Source: Flavobacteriaceae bacterium
GTDB lineage: Bacteria > Bacteroidota > Bacteroidia > Flavobacteriales > Flavobacteriaceae
Reading direction: 5' to 3'
Assembly (NCBI GenBank): GCA_008081325.1
Contig: VMCO01000181.1
Span: 1 to 22,560, forward strand
Length of the DNA: 22,560 nucleotides
The notes under the pieces were generated by a model, which was not told the origin of the DNA, searched no databases, and saw only the letters and a list, made by a program, of their open reading frames with translations. This document shows, one piece after another, positions 15,746-22,560 of this stretch (position 1 is its first letter; each line of letters opens with the position of its first letter). The position numbers were made by a program, and so were the translations under genes.

Positions 15746-16675
15746 CATAATAGCCTCTAACTCAAAGACATATTCTCTTTTGCTTGAACCTGGCGAATAA
15801 ACAAAGCCGTCTAACATTAAATATTCACTTTCATTAGTGTCTAAATTAACTTGGTAGTTTAAAAACGGACCCGCCATAAACTGACCTTCAATTTCCCATA
15901 ACCCTCTAGTTTCATATACTTGTTTTCCTCCCACGTTAATCTCTTGAGTGTTTGGTGTGTATATAAGATCTGTAGACATAAAGGTATTTTCTAAAGGTCC
16001 GGGAATATAAATTTTAGAAATTGAGTCTCTTCTTTCTATAATTGACTGATCATTAAGCTTTGAGTATCTATAAACAAAAAGATTAACCGACCCCGTTTCT
16101 ATATCCCTTCTTATCCAAACAAAATTAGTATCAGCTTTTGCTATCCTGTAAGCAGACGGAAATTTTAAAGATACCCCCGTTTTATTTTTAATCTCTTTTG
16201 TCAAGTTTAGATTTTTAGATATTCTACGCTGTTTCTCTTTTATTTCGTTAAAATATATTGTGGAATATATCGAGTTTAGATTTTCGTTTATGATTTGAAT
16301 AATTCTTTGTGGGGTTTTGGCCGTGATTTGAATAATTCTTTGTGGTGTGGCATATGTGTTTTTGAAATTAAAAACCCCTTCTTTTTCAGAAATATCAAGC
16401 TTTAAAATTGTTCTTGATTTTGTTGCAAAACCTGAAAATACTTTACTTGGGATATGACTAAGGGAAAAAACAGGCTCTATTTGAGGCAACCCATAAATTG
16501 GTCTGCCAAAGTTTTCTCTTATTACCTGACCTACTTCTCCGTCCCAAAGCTGGTCGTTTGTGACTACAGATATATTATTTATGTTTCCGCTGGAGGCCGG
16601 TAATAATTTGTGCTTATTTTCTGAACACGACAATACAAGGATTAAAATAAAGAAAACAATTGCAGTTCTTTTCAT
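15728..16675 (-). CDS. DUF4837 family lipoprotein
   Basis: A 315-residue predicted lipoprotein. The signal peptide MKRTAIVFFILILVLSC ends in a lipobox with lipidated Cys17. The mature start LPASSGNINNISVVTNDQLWDGEVGQVIRENFGRPIYGLPQIEPVFSLSHIP matches the DUF4837 family, which Bacteroidota keep next to lytic transglycosylase and tatA genes; function is unknown. A short internal direct repeat reads TPQRIIQI twice, 11 residues apart, and comes from a 22-base identical DNA repeat (16291-16312 and 16324-16345). It starts with ATG at 16675, 47 bases after the transglycosylase gene, and its end overlaps tatA by 4 bases. Location is probably the periplasmic side of the inner or outer membrane. Confidence 0.88.
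   Translation of the reverse strand: MKRTAIVFFILILVLSCSENKHKLLPASSGNINNISVVTNDQLWDGEVGQVIRENFGRPIYGLPQIEPVFSLSHIPSKVFSGFATKSRTILKLDISEKEGVFNFKNTYATPQRIIQITAKTPQRIIQIINENLNSIYSTIYFNEIKEKQRRISKNLNLTKEIKNKTGVSLKFPSAYRIAKADTNFVWIRRDIETGSVNLFVYRYSKLNDQSIIERRDSISKIYIPGPLENTFMSTDLIYTPNTQEINVGGKQVYETRGLWEIEGQFMAGPFLNYQVNLDTNESEYLMLDGFVYSPGSSKREYVFELEAIMRSLKN
16291..16345. repeat. Imperfect tandem repeat, 33-bp period, in the DUF4837 gene
   Basis: Two identical 22-base copies lie at 16291-16312 and 16324-16345, a period of 33 bases (11 codons), so the reading frame is kept. The 11 bases between them are not repeated. On the minus strand each copy encodes PQRIIQI. With identical bases including third positions, a recent local duplication or conversion is more likely than protein-level convergence. 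Confidence 0.85.
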
Positions 16676-16722
16676 ATTTGCAATTTACACAATTTAGCAG
16701 AAAAACTTTTGGTGCAAAACTT
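16676..16722 (-). promoter_or_regulatory. Possible promoter before the DUF4837 gene
   Basis: The 47-base gap is long for this window. On the minus strand TTTTG (16719-16715) is followed after 18 bases by TAAATTG (16696-16690), which resembles TTTG-N19-TAnnTTTG with a one-base-short -7 box and lies 14 bases before the ATG. A second TAAATTG is at 16687-16681. No hairpin is evident. Weak evidence. Confidence 0.25.
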
Positions 16723-17868
16723 TTAGCTTTTTGGAATTCTTTTAGGAAAAATTATGAGCTTTTGATTCTCCTTTATATTGTCGTTTTTTAAATTATTCCA
16801 GCGTTTTATGTCTGAAACTTTTACACCAAAGTTTCTTGCAATCTTTCCAAGAAATTCTCCATATTTGACTTTGTAAACTAATTTTGAGTCTATTGAATAC
16901 AGGTCTGGTAAAGGTTTTTCCATTTTATCAAACTCAGTTTTAGCAAAAGCGTAAAACTCTTTCTCCTGTTGAATAAACCTGTCAACTAAATTGCTAGGTA
17001 GTCTTAATTCGTTTGCGCTTGTTCCAGGAATAATGTTGTGAATATAAGATGGATTCAGCTTGATAATAGAATCTGTTGAATACTCAAAAAAACTTGAAAT
17101 ATGTTCAAAGGCTATTTTTTCCTTAACGATAATTTTCTCTGTCTCAAGAAATGGAATTTTGGATTTGTACAGAGTTATGCCGTGTTCTTCAGCATATTCT
17201 AGTATATACATTGTAGCGATAAACGATGGAATATAATTAGCTGTTTCATTAGGAAGAAAAGGCCTCATGTTCCAATAATTGGCATAGCCGCCTGATTTTC
17301 TTTTGGCTCTAGAAATTGTTCTTGGGCCCGCATTATATGATGCTAAAACAAGATTCCAGTCATTATGAATATTATAAAGTTTCTCTAGGTATAAGGTTGC
17401 TGCTATCGTAGACTTTAGCGGATCCATTCTTTCATCAACGTAACTATTCATTGTTAACCCGTTTTCAAGTGCAGTGTAAAACATAAACTGCCACAAACCT
17501 GTAGCTCCAACTTTGGATACCGCAGAAGGGTCAAGTCTTGATTCAATGATCGGTAAGTATTTAATTTCTAGAGGGATCTTTCGGTTTTGAAGTTGCTCCT
17601 CAAAAAGTGGAAGGTAAAAGTTAATTTTTTCAATATTTTTTTTATAAAAATTAACTCTTGTTTTCAAATATCTCTTAATTGTTTTTTCAACACTTGGCGT
17701 GAAATAGAGCTCTATTGGTGTCTTCTTGTTAAGTCTCTCAAGCCTGTTTTTAATTGTATCTGAATTAAAATTTGATTCATTAATTAAAACATGTGTGTCG
17801 ACGGATTGAGAATACACAGAGCAAACTAAAAAACAGAATAAAACTAAAACGAGTTGTTTGGCTTTCAT
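16723..17868 (-). CDS. Lytic transglycosylase with C-terminal LysM (MltD-like)
   Basis: A 381-residue exported peptidoglycan-cleaving enzyme. The signal peptide is MKAKQLVLVLFCFLVCSVYSQ. An SLT/GH23 domain follows at about residues 95-225 with the catalytic glutamate in YLPIIESRLDPSAVSKVGATGLWQF (Glu109), the LASYNAGPRTISRA motif and the ANYIPSFIATMYI segment. A single LysM domain (about 331-377: VYKVKYGEFLGKIARNFGVKVSDIKRWNNL) is at the end; E. coli MltD has more LysM repeats. It would cut the glycan strand to form 1,6-anhydro-MurNAc. It begins with ATG at 17868, 9 bases after pgk, so it is probably co-transcribed with pgk. Confidence 0.94.
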   Translation of the reverse strand: MKAKQLVLVLFCFLVCSVYSQSVDTHVLINESNFNSDTIKNRLERLNKKTPIELYFTPSVEKTIKRYLKTRVNFYKKNIEKINFYLPLFEEQLQNRKIPLEIKYLPIIESRLDPSAVSKVGATGLWQFMFYTALENGLTMNSYVDERMDPLKSTIAATLYLEKLYNIHNDWNLVLASYNAGPRTISRAKRKSGGYANYWNMRPFLPNETANYIPSFIATMYILEYAEEHGITLYKSKIPFLETEKIIVKEKIAFEHISSFFEYSTDSIIKLNPSYIHNIIPGTSANELRLPSNLVDRFIQQEKEFYAFAKTEFDKMEKPLPDLYSIDSKLVYKVKYGEFLGKIARNFGVKVSDIKRWNNLKNDNIKENQKLIIFPKRIPKS

Positions 17869-17877
17869 TAGTTGTTT

Positions 17878-19059
17878 CTATGTTAATGCCTTAATTCCTG
17901 GAAGAGTTTTGCCCTCAAGGCTTTCGAGCATTGCCCCTCCTCCAGTGCTTATAAAACTCACATTGTTTTGTAAATTAAACTTCTTGATTGCTGCTACGGA
18001 ATCACCTCCTCCAATTAATGAGAAAGCTCCATTCTTTGTTGTTTCAGCAACTGATTTTGCAACCGCCAATGTTCCTTTTTCAAAAGATGACATTTCAAAA
18101 ACACCCATTGGTCCATTCCATAAAACAGTCTTGCTCTGCTTAATAATCTTATCAAATTTAATTGCAGAAGATGGTCCAATATCCAATCCTTGCCAGCCGT
18201 CTGGAATTTCATTTATTTTTAGTGTCTTTTTTAAGCTGCTGTTCGAAAACTCATTTGAAGCGACTACATCATCTGGTAAAAAAATGTTAACATTCTTTTC
18301 TTTTGCTAAGGAAATGATTTTGCTGCAGTCTTCAAGTCTATCCGATTCAAAGATCGAATCTCCAATACTGCCGCCGTTGTTTTTAATAAAAGTATAAGCC
18401 ATTCCTCCGCCAATTATAAGATTATCAACAACGTCTAGCATGTTTGCAATGACAGAAATTTTAGATGAAACTTTAGCTCCACCGATTATCGAAGTAACAG
18501 GCCTTTCAGGATTATTCATTAATTTTTGCAAACTTTTAATCTCATTTTCCAAGAGAATTCCAGGACATTTATATTCGAAGAATTTTGCCATGGTTGCTGT
18601 AGATGCATGTTCTCTGTGGGTTGTGCCGTAGGCATCATTTACGTATATATCTGCAAGTCTTGAAAGTTTTTTTGCAAAGCCCTCATCAGCTTTAGTTTCC
18701 TCTTTATAAAATCTTAAATTTTCTAGAAGAATAATTTGTCCTGGGTTTAAACCAGAGCATTCCTTTTCTGTTTTTTCTCCAACACAATCATCTGAAAACA
18801 AAACTTTTGTTTGTAATAATTTTTCCAATTCTGGGACTAGTTTTGAAAGTGATAAGTCTTTGGACCTGCCGGTAGGTCTGCCTAAGTGTGAAGCCAAAAC
18901 ACAAGCGCCTCCTTTTGAGATAATGTGTTTAATGGTGGGCAGGGCAGCTACTATTCTAGAATTGTCAGAAATTTGACCAGCCTTGTCAAAAGGAACATTA
19001 AAATCAACACGAACGAATGCTGTTTTCATAGAAAAATTGATGTCATGTATTGATTTCAT
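17878..19059 (-). CDS. pgk: Phosphoglycerate kinase
   Basis: A cytoplasmic glycolytic enzyme that interconverts 1,3-bisphosphoglycerate + ADP and 3-phosphoglycerate + ATP. Its 393 residues are full length. Landmarks are RVDFNVP (17-23), substrate-binding SHLGRP (57-62), a RFYKEE segment, GGAKVSSKI, WNGPMGVFE, and the nucleotide-loop GGGDSVAAI near the end. It begins with ATG at 19059, with a perfect TAnnTTTG -7 box 17 bases upstream, and leads a unit with the lytic transglycosylase and DUF4837 genes. The long plus-strand frame opposite its 3' part (17858-18397) is a shadow. Confidence 0.98.
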   Translation of the reverse strand: MKSIHDINFSMKTAFVRVDFNVPFDKAGQISDNSRIVAALPTIKHIISKGGACVLASHLGRPTGRSKDLSLSKLVPELEKLLQTKVLFSDDCVGEKTEKECSGLNPGQIILLENLRFYKEETKADEGFAKKLSRLADIYVNDAYGTTHREHASTATMAKFFEYKCPGILLENEIKSLQKLMNNPERPVTSIIGGAKVSSKISVIANMLDVVDNLIIGGGMAYTFIKNNGGSIGDSIFESDRLEDCSKIISLAKEKNVNIFLPDDVVASNEFSNSSLKKTLKINEIPDGWQGLDIGPSSAIKFDKIIKQSKTVLWNGPMGVFEMSSFEKGTLAVAKSVAETTKNGAFSLIGGGDSVAAIKKFNLQNNVSFISTGGGAMLESLEGKTLPGIKALT

Positions 19060-19114
19060 ACTTATATAATACCTGGCAAATATAATTCTTTATCTTTGTT
19101 TTTAATTAAATTGA
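19060..19114. promoter_or_regulatory. Divergent pgk / holB promoters (two perfect -7 boxes)
   Basis: The 55-base spacer holds a perfect Bacteroidota -7 box (TAnnTTTG) for each direction. TATCTTTG on the plus strand (19091-19098) ends 16 bases before the holB ATG, and TATATTTG on the minus strand (19084-19077) ends 17 bases before the pgk ATG. The boxes are only 6 bases apart, so the two polymerase footprints would overlap and compete. A clear -33 TTTG is not visible for either. The matching distance to both start codons supports real use. Confidence 0.6.
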
Positions 19115-20146
19115 ATGGGTCAAATTGAACTAAATAAAGTAAAAACATCTATTAAAAGCGGCAAAGTTGCAAACACCTATTTACTAGTTGGAAGTGCTGA
19201 TTCAGATGTTTTGGGCTGCTCATTTGAATTGATTAAATCTATTATTAAAAGTCCTTATTCAGGACTAGAAATACCACAACAACAGGCCTCTTTAGAAAAA
19301 TTAAAAAGCTTGACAAACCCTGACATACATTATTTCTATCCTGTAAATACAACTAAAGAAATTAAGACCAAGGCTAGCTCAGAAGACTTTATCGCACAGT
19401 GGAGAGAGATTGTTTCTGATGAAACGAAAATAAACCTTTCTGATTGGTACAGTAAAATTGGACTGGGAAATAAGCAAGCATCAATTAATAAAGATGAGGC
19501 CGAAAAAATATCAAAATTGGCTTCGTTGAAATCATACGAAGGTGGGGTAAAAATATTTTTAATTTGGATGGCGGAAAAAATGAATATAGCCGCTTCTAAC
19601 AAGCTCCTTAAACTTCTTGAAGAGCCGCCGTTAAAAACAGTGTTTATTTTAGTTTGTGAACAAGAAAATAAGCTATTAGACACAATCAAATCAAGATGTC
19701 AAAAAATATATGTAAACACTCAAACACCTGTAAATCAAGAAGTTAACCCTGAGTATGAAGAACTTTTTTTAGAGTGGGTAAGGGCTGCTTTTAAAGTAAA
19801 GGGAAATAAGTCTGCTATCAATGAGCTTGTAATATTTTCTGAAAAAATAAGCAAAAAAACAAGAGAAGATCAAAAGGCATTTTTAAAGTTTTGCTCAAGC
19901 ATCTTTAGGGATTCTATATTATACAACTATAAGGCGTTTAATAAGTCTGAAAAATATACTAGCGGTCTTAATCTTAAAAAATTTGCCCCATTTGTTCATG
20001 AAGAAAATATTTTATCTTTTTACGATGAAGTTCAAAAAGGCTTTAATGACGTGGAAAGGAACGGAAACCCTAAAATTATATTTCTTGACATATCTATTAA
20101 GCTTACAAGACTTCTACATATAAAACCAACCGAAAATGTTCAATGA
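19115..20146 (+). CDS. holB: DNA polymerase III clamp-loader subunit delta prime
   Basis: A 343-residue AAA+-type clamp-loader subunit. Characteristic stretches are an N-terminal LNKVKTSIKSGKVANTYLLVGS, then WYSKIGLGNKQASINKDEAEKI and LKSYEGGVKIFLIWMAEKMNIAASNKLLKLLEEPPLKTVFILVCEQENKLLDTIKSRCQKIYV, containing the SRC motif. The glycine-rich loop is degenerate (VGSADSD, no GKT/S) and no four-cysteine zinc module is present, consistent with a non-hydrolysing delta-prime subunit. The start is ATG at 19115, 16 bases after a perfect -7 box. It overlaps the following lipid kinase gene by 11 bases. Confidence 0.9.
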   Translation: MGQIELNKVKTSIKSGKVANTYLLVGSADSDVLGCSFELIKSIIKSPYSGLEIPQQQASLEKLKSLTNPDIHYFYPVNTTKEIKTKASSEDFIAQWREIVSDETKINLSDWYSKIGLGNKQASINKDEAEKISKLASLKSYEGGVKIFLIWMAEKMNIAASNKLLKLLEEPPLKTVFILVCEQENKLLDTIKSRCQKIYVNTQTPVNQEVNPEYEELFLEWVRAAFKVKGNKSAINELVIFSEKISKKTREDQKAFLKFCSSIFRDSILYNYKAFNKSEKYTSGLNLKKFAPFVHEENILSFYDEVQKGFNDVERNGNPKIIFLDISIKLTRLLHIKPTENVQ

Positions 20147-21050
20147 GTGGTTTATAATAGCTAACAGATTTTCTAATTCAGGGAAAACAGCTGGTGTAAT
20201 TGAAAAGGCCTTAAAAAAACTTAAAGACGAAAAAATAAAATATTCTTTTAACCTTACAAACAATAGTGGTGATGAAATTAAATTAGTAAAAAAAGCCACA
20301 AGCGTTGGGTATAATAAAATATTAGTAATTGGGGGAGATGGTACTATTCAAAAAGTTGTGGCTGGAATGGTTATACAGCAAAGCATTGAATTAGATAAAA
20401 TGATCTTCGCCTTGATTCCTGCAGGAACAGGAAATGACTGGGCAAAATCAAAAAACATATCTACAAATATTGAAAAGAGTATAAGCCTTTTAAATACAGG
20501 AAATATAAACACACAAGATATTGGTGTAGCTAGCATAAAAAAGAAGGGTAAAGAAAAAATCAGATATTTTATTACATATTCAGGTGTGGGTTTTGATTCA
20601 TTTATGTTAAGCAAGATTGAAAAGTATAAGTGGCTTGGAAAATTATCATATTTAATGTGCGCCGTAATGAACTTTACAAAATTTCAAAACATTCCTTTAA
20701 AAATTGTAACAACAAAAAGCGAAATTGAAACAAATATATTTTTGCTTGGGATTGGAATATGCAAATTTACTGGCGGCGGAATGCAGTTGATAAAAAATCC
20801 TGCCGGAAATGACGGTCTTTTAAATATTACAATTGCTCAAGAATTTAGCAAATTTGATATAATTCGAAATTTTTTGAATCTTTTTAACGGGTCTATTTTT
20901 AAAGAACGCAAAGTTTTGACACTTACGGATAGTGTGATAAAAATAAGCTCTAAAAACGGCGATTTAGTGTGTCAGGGGGATGGCGAGATTTTTGGGGCCG
21001 GTAAAATAGAATATTCTGTTATCAAAAAAGGGCTTAGGTATTTGTCTTAG
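20136..21050 (+). CDS. Diacylglycerol kinase family lipid kinase (DagK/YegS-like)
   Basis: A 304-residue member of the DAGK catalytic family, which phosphorylates diacylglycerol or related lipids at the membrane face with ATP. Motifs are VIGGDGTIQKVV (64-75, the GGDGT ATP loop), IPAGTGNDWAKS (94-105), YSGVGFDSFML, TGGGMQLIKNPAGNDGLLNI and the C-terminal CQGDGE. The length is normal for the family. It starts with ATG at 20136 inside the end of holB (11-base overlap), so translation is probably coupled. The 3' end overlaps the convergent methyltransferase gene by 17 bases. The lipid substrate is not readable from sequence. Confidence 0.92.
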   Translation: MFNEWFIIANRFSNSGKTAGVIEKALKKLKDEKIKYSFNLTNNSGDEIKLVKKATSVGYNKILVIGGDGTIQKVVAGMVIQQSIELDKMIFALIPAGTGNDWAKSKNISTNIEKSISLLNTGNINTQDIGVASIKKKGKEKIRYFITYSGVGFDSFMLSKIEKYKWLGKLSYLMCAVMNFTKFQNIPLKIVTTKSEIETNIFLLGIGICKFTGGGMQLIKNPAGNDGLLNITIAQEFSKFDIIRNFLNLFNGSIFKERKVLTLTDSVIKISSKNGDLVCQGDGEIFGAGKIEYSVIKKGLRYLS

Positions 21051-21882
21051 TTTTTTTAAAGACAAAAATATTTGATGAATATTCTTTTGTGAATAAACCT
21101 AAAATATTAGACGTGGTGCCAACAAGAATTGACTTAAAAATTTTAAATGTTGACTTTTTGTAGGATTCAGAAAGCAAAGAAACATAGTATGCGTCTAAGA
21201 ACATTGGGCTAGATTTAACAAACCTAAATCCATTATTTTTGAAAATATCTTTTAAAGAAGCTTTATCAAAATGCCACAAATGTCTTGGAGCATCGTAGGC
21301 CGCCCAGAAACTTTTGTAATATTTAGCATCAAATGATAAATAGTTCGGGACAGCAACCAGTAGAGTTCCTTTTTCATCAAGCAGATCGTGTAAACGGGCA
21401 ACTGTTTTTTGCAGGTCATGAACGTGTTCAACCGAGTGCCAAGCTGTTATATAGTTAAACTTTTGACCGTCTAATTGGCGATTAAAAATAGAGGGAAGTA
21501 TATTAGGAAGTGTAGTTGATGCGGTGGGCTCAACTCCAAATGTTTTGAATCCTTTTTTTTGAAGCTTGCTCAAAAAATATCCTTCTCCTGAACCAAAATC
21601 CAACACATTTTGATTGGAGTTGTTAGTAGAAAATAAACGATATTTAGAGTAAAAATTGACAGCTCTTAAAAGCCTGTAAAAGAAAAAAAACAATCCTTCA
21701 TTTTTTGAATTGTGAGAAACATATTTTTCTGATTTATAATATTTAACTATGTCTTTTTTCGTTGGTGTGGGATCTGTTTTAAGCAAACCCGCAGTAGCCG
21801 TTTCTTTAATTTTGAATTTTTCTTTTGTTAGAAGATGATCAATAACTTCAATATATGTTTTTTTTTGTTCCACGTGAAACAT
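21034..21882 (-). CDS. Class I SAM-dependent methyltransferase
   Basis: A 282-residue protein of the Methyltransf_23/ubiE-like group. The SAM-binding motif I is VLDFGSGEGYFLSKL (93-107), followed by FGVEPT (acidic ribose-binding residue), AWHSVEHVHDL (the post-I/II region) and KGTLLVAVPNY. The N-terminal part (KEKFKIKETATAGLLKTDPTPTKKDIVKYYKSEKYVSH) is the pattern that in related proteins often carries zinc-binding cysteines; here the protein has no cysteine at all. The substrate is unknown. ATG at 21882 directly follows the mnmG stop (TAA|ATG, no gap). The first codons (MFHVEQ) are dictated by a parS site. The 3' end overlaps the lipid kinase gene. Confidence 0.9.
   Translation of the reverse strand: MFHVEQKKTYIEVIDHLLTKEKFKIKETATAGLLKTDPTPTKKDIVKYYKSEKYVSHNSKNEGLFFFFYRLLRAVNFYSKYRLFSTNNSNQNVLDFGSGEGYFLSKLQKKGFKTFGVEPTASTTLPNILPSIFNRQLDGQKFNYITAWHSVEHVHDLQKTVARLHDLLDEKGTLLVAVPNYLSFDAKYYKSFWAAYDAPRHLWHFDKASLKDIFKNNGFRFVKSSPMFLDAYYVSLLSESYKKSTFKIFKSILVGTTSNILGLFTKEYSSNIFVFKKTKTNT
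21866..21881. other. parS centromere site (ParB binding), perfect consensus
   Basis: TGTTCCACGTGAAACA fits the widely conserved parS consensus TGTTNCACGTGAAACA at every position. It overlaps the ATG of the methyltransferase gene and forces the peptide MFHVEQ. ParB spreads from such sites and helps segregate the chromosome near the origin; parS close to gidA/gidB is a classical arrangement. I found no second full match in the window. parA and parB are not in the window. Confidence 0.85.
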
Positions 21883-22491
21883 TTAACGACCCATGTAAAC
21901 AAGAAGAACAGAAATATCATTGGGGGATACGCCGCTAATTCTTGATGCCTGAGATATGGTTTCGGGTTTAATTTTATTTAATTTTTCCAACGCTTCAGCG
22001 CTAATAGATTTAAGCTTTTTATAATCAAAATCCTTTGGAATTCTTACAGACTCTAATCGATTTAACTTGTCAGCATTATTTTTCTCTTTTTGAATATAGC
22101 CGCTATATTTAATTTGAATCTCAGCTTGATCCTGAACCTCTTCTGAAAGGTTGTTTGAGGAAATATAAGACTCTACGCTATTACACTCTTTTAAGTCTGA
22201 AATGTATATGTTTGGCCTAGACAAGATTTTATCAGCTTTTCCGGACTGTTTAATTAAAGCAGATTCTTTTGAGGAAAGGATGGGGTTAATTTCAGCGGGT
22301 AGAATGCTTTGAGATTTTAGAAAACTAATTAGACTTTCAGACTGCTTATATTTTAAATCACATGCTGCAAGTCTCTCATCGCTAGCGAGCCCTAATGAAT
22401 GACTAGCCTTGGTTAGTCTTTGGTCGGCATTGTCTTGTCTTAAAAGCATTCTATATTCTTGTAACCTTGGTAAAACCATCAATAATATCAA
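21883..22491 (-). CDS. mnmG: MnmG (GidA) C-terminal part; reading frame broken at its 5' side
   Basis: MnmG with MnmE makes the 5-carboxymethylaminomethyl modification of wobble uridine in certain tRNAs. The frame encodes only the C-terminal third: EYRMLLRQDNADQRLT (from about 22458), the helical region, and the terminal QASRISGVSPNDISVLLVYMGR, which matches the usual end and is intact. Upstream of EYRM the family reads close to EPYRMFTSRA, but here the frame gives LPRLQ and then a TTG at 22491 that is not a real start. None of the three minus-strand frames between 22459 and 22560 clearly continues MnmG, and each contains a stop. This is either a low-quality or chimeric contig end, or a true truncation. 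It lies directly before the methyltransferase gene. Confidence 0.8.
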   Translation of the reverse strand: MILLMVLPRLQEYRMLLRQDNADQRLTKASHSLGLASDERLAACDLKYKQSESLISFLKSQSILPAEINPILSSKESALIKQSGKADKILSRPNIYISDLKECNSVESYISSNNLSEEVQDQAEIQIKYSGYIQKEKNNADKLNRLESVRIPKDFDYKKLKSISAEALEKLNKIKPETISQASRISGVSPNDISVLLVYMGR

Positions 22492-22560
22492 AGTCTATAT
22501 TTTCACAGATGGTGTAAATACCTCAACTCATAAAATAATCAAAGAGTAAGAAACGATATG

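Noticed and set aside
17858..18397. 179-codon open frame on the plus strand opposite the 3' part of pgk
   Set aside because: It is fully antisense to a clearly real pgk, has no recognisable domain and is explained by codon bias of the opposite strand.
22456..22549. Short plus-strand frame ending at TAA 22547-22549 (…VYIFTDGVNTSTHK…) at the right edge
   Set aside because: Too short and partly antisense to the MnmG-like part, with no recognisable family; could be chance in AT-rich or erroneous sequence.
1..22560. Mobile elements, CRISPR arrays, tRNA or rRNA genes, defence systems
   Set aside because: Looked for transposase or integrase motifs, terminal inverted repeats, spaced direct repeats, CCA-ended cloverleafs and nuclease/helicase genes; none seen.

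Overview
The window is AT-rich bacterial chromosome, almost certainly from the Bacteroidota (Flavobacteriales-like, probably a compact marine lineage). The evidence is the protein families (DUF6341/DUF6427-type membrane proteins beside purD, a DUF4837 lipoprotein, a bacterial GH3 protein, and the order pgk / lytic transglycosylase / DUF4837 / tatA / M23 peptidase / GH3) and promoter -7 boxes of the Bacteroidota form TAnnTTTG. Packing is extreme. No gene-free stretch exceeds about 100 bases, most same-strand neighbours are 1-20 bases apart or overlap, and all four convergent gene pairs overlap at their stop codons. I see no tRNA, rRNA, CRISPR array, insertion sequence or phage gene.

Layout. 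(1) 1-180: the 3' end of a plus-strand [2Fe-2S] ferredoxin-domain reductase. (2) 177-2493, minus: a GT9 heptosyltransferase-like protein, a small DUF6165-like protein and a DUF6427-like membrane protein. (3) 2537-2764, plus: a small DUF6341-like membrane protein. (4) 2759-15429, minus: an eleven-gene, nearly gapless string. It reads, in transcription order, M23 peptidase, GH3 acyl-adenylase-like protein, Wzz-like co-polymerase, Wzx flippase, sulfotransferase, O-antigen polymerase/ligase-like protein, GT2, a second O-antigen polymerase/ligase-like protein, GT4, initiating polyprenyl-phosphate sugar transferase, purD. (5) 15531-15731, plus: tatA. (6) 15728-19059, minus: pgk, LysM lytic transglycosylase, DUF4837 lipoprotein. 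(7) 19115-21050, plus: holB (delta prime) and a diacylglycerol-kinase-family lipid kinase. (8) 21034-22491, minus: a methyltransferase behind the C-terminal part of mnmG (gidA).

How it fits together. The central string encodes most of a Wzx/Wzy-dependent surface polysaccharide pathway: priming onto undecaprenyl phosphate, glycosyl transfer, sulfation, flipping, polymerisation or ligation, and chain-length control. It sits between housekeeping genes (envelope peptidase and GH3 upstream, purD downstream), as expected for a variable glycan island in a conserved neighbourhood. The product is inferred to be a sulfated O-antigen or capsule.

The right end looks close to the replication origin. A perfect 16-bp match to the ParB-binding parS consensus overlaps the start of the methyltransferase gene immediately after mnmG. 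The mnmG reading frame itself is lost about 100 bases before the window ends, which points to a contig-end artefact or a real truncation. I found no clear wholly new system. The most noteworthy items are the parS/start-codon overlap, terminator-like hairpins built into convergent gene ends, the sulfated-glycan string with two Wzy/WaaL-type proteins, and the broken mnmG end.
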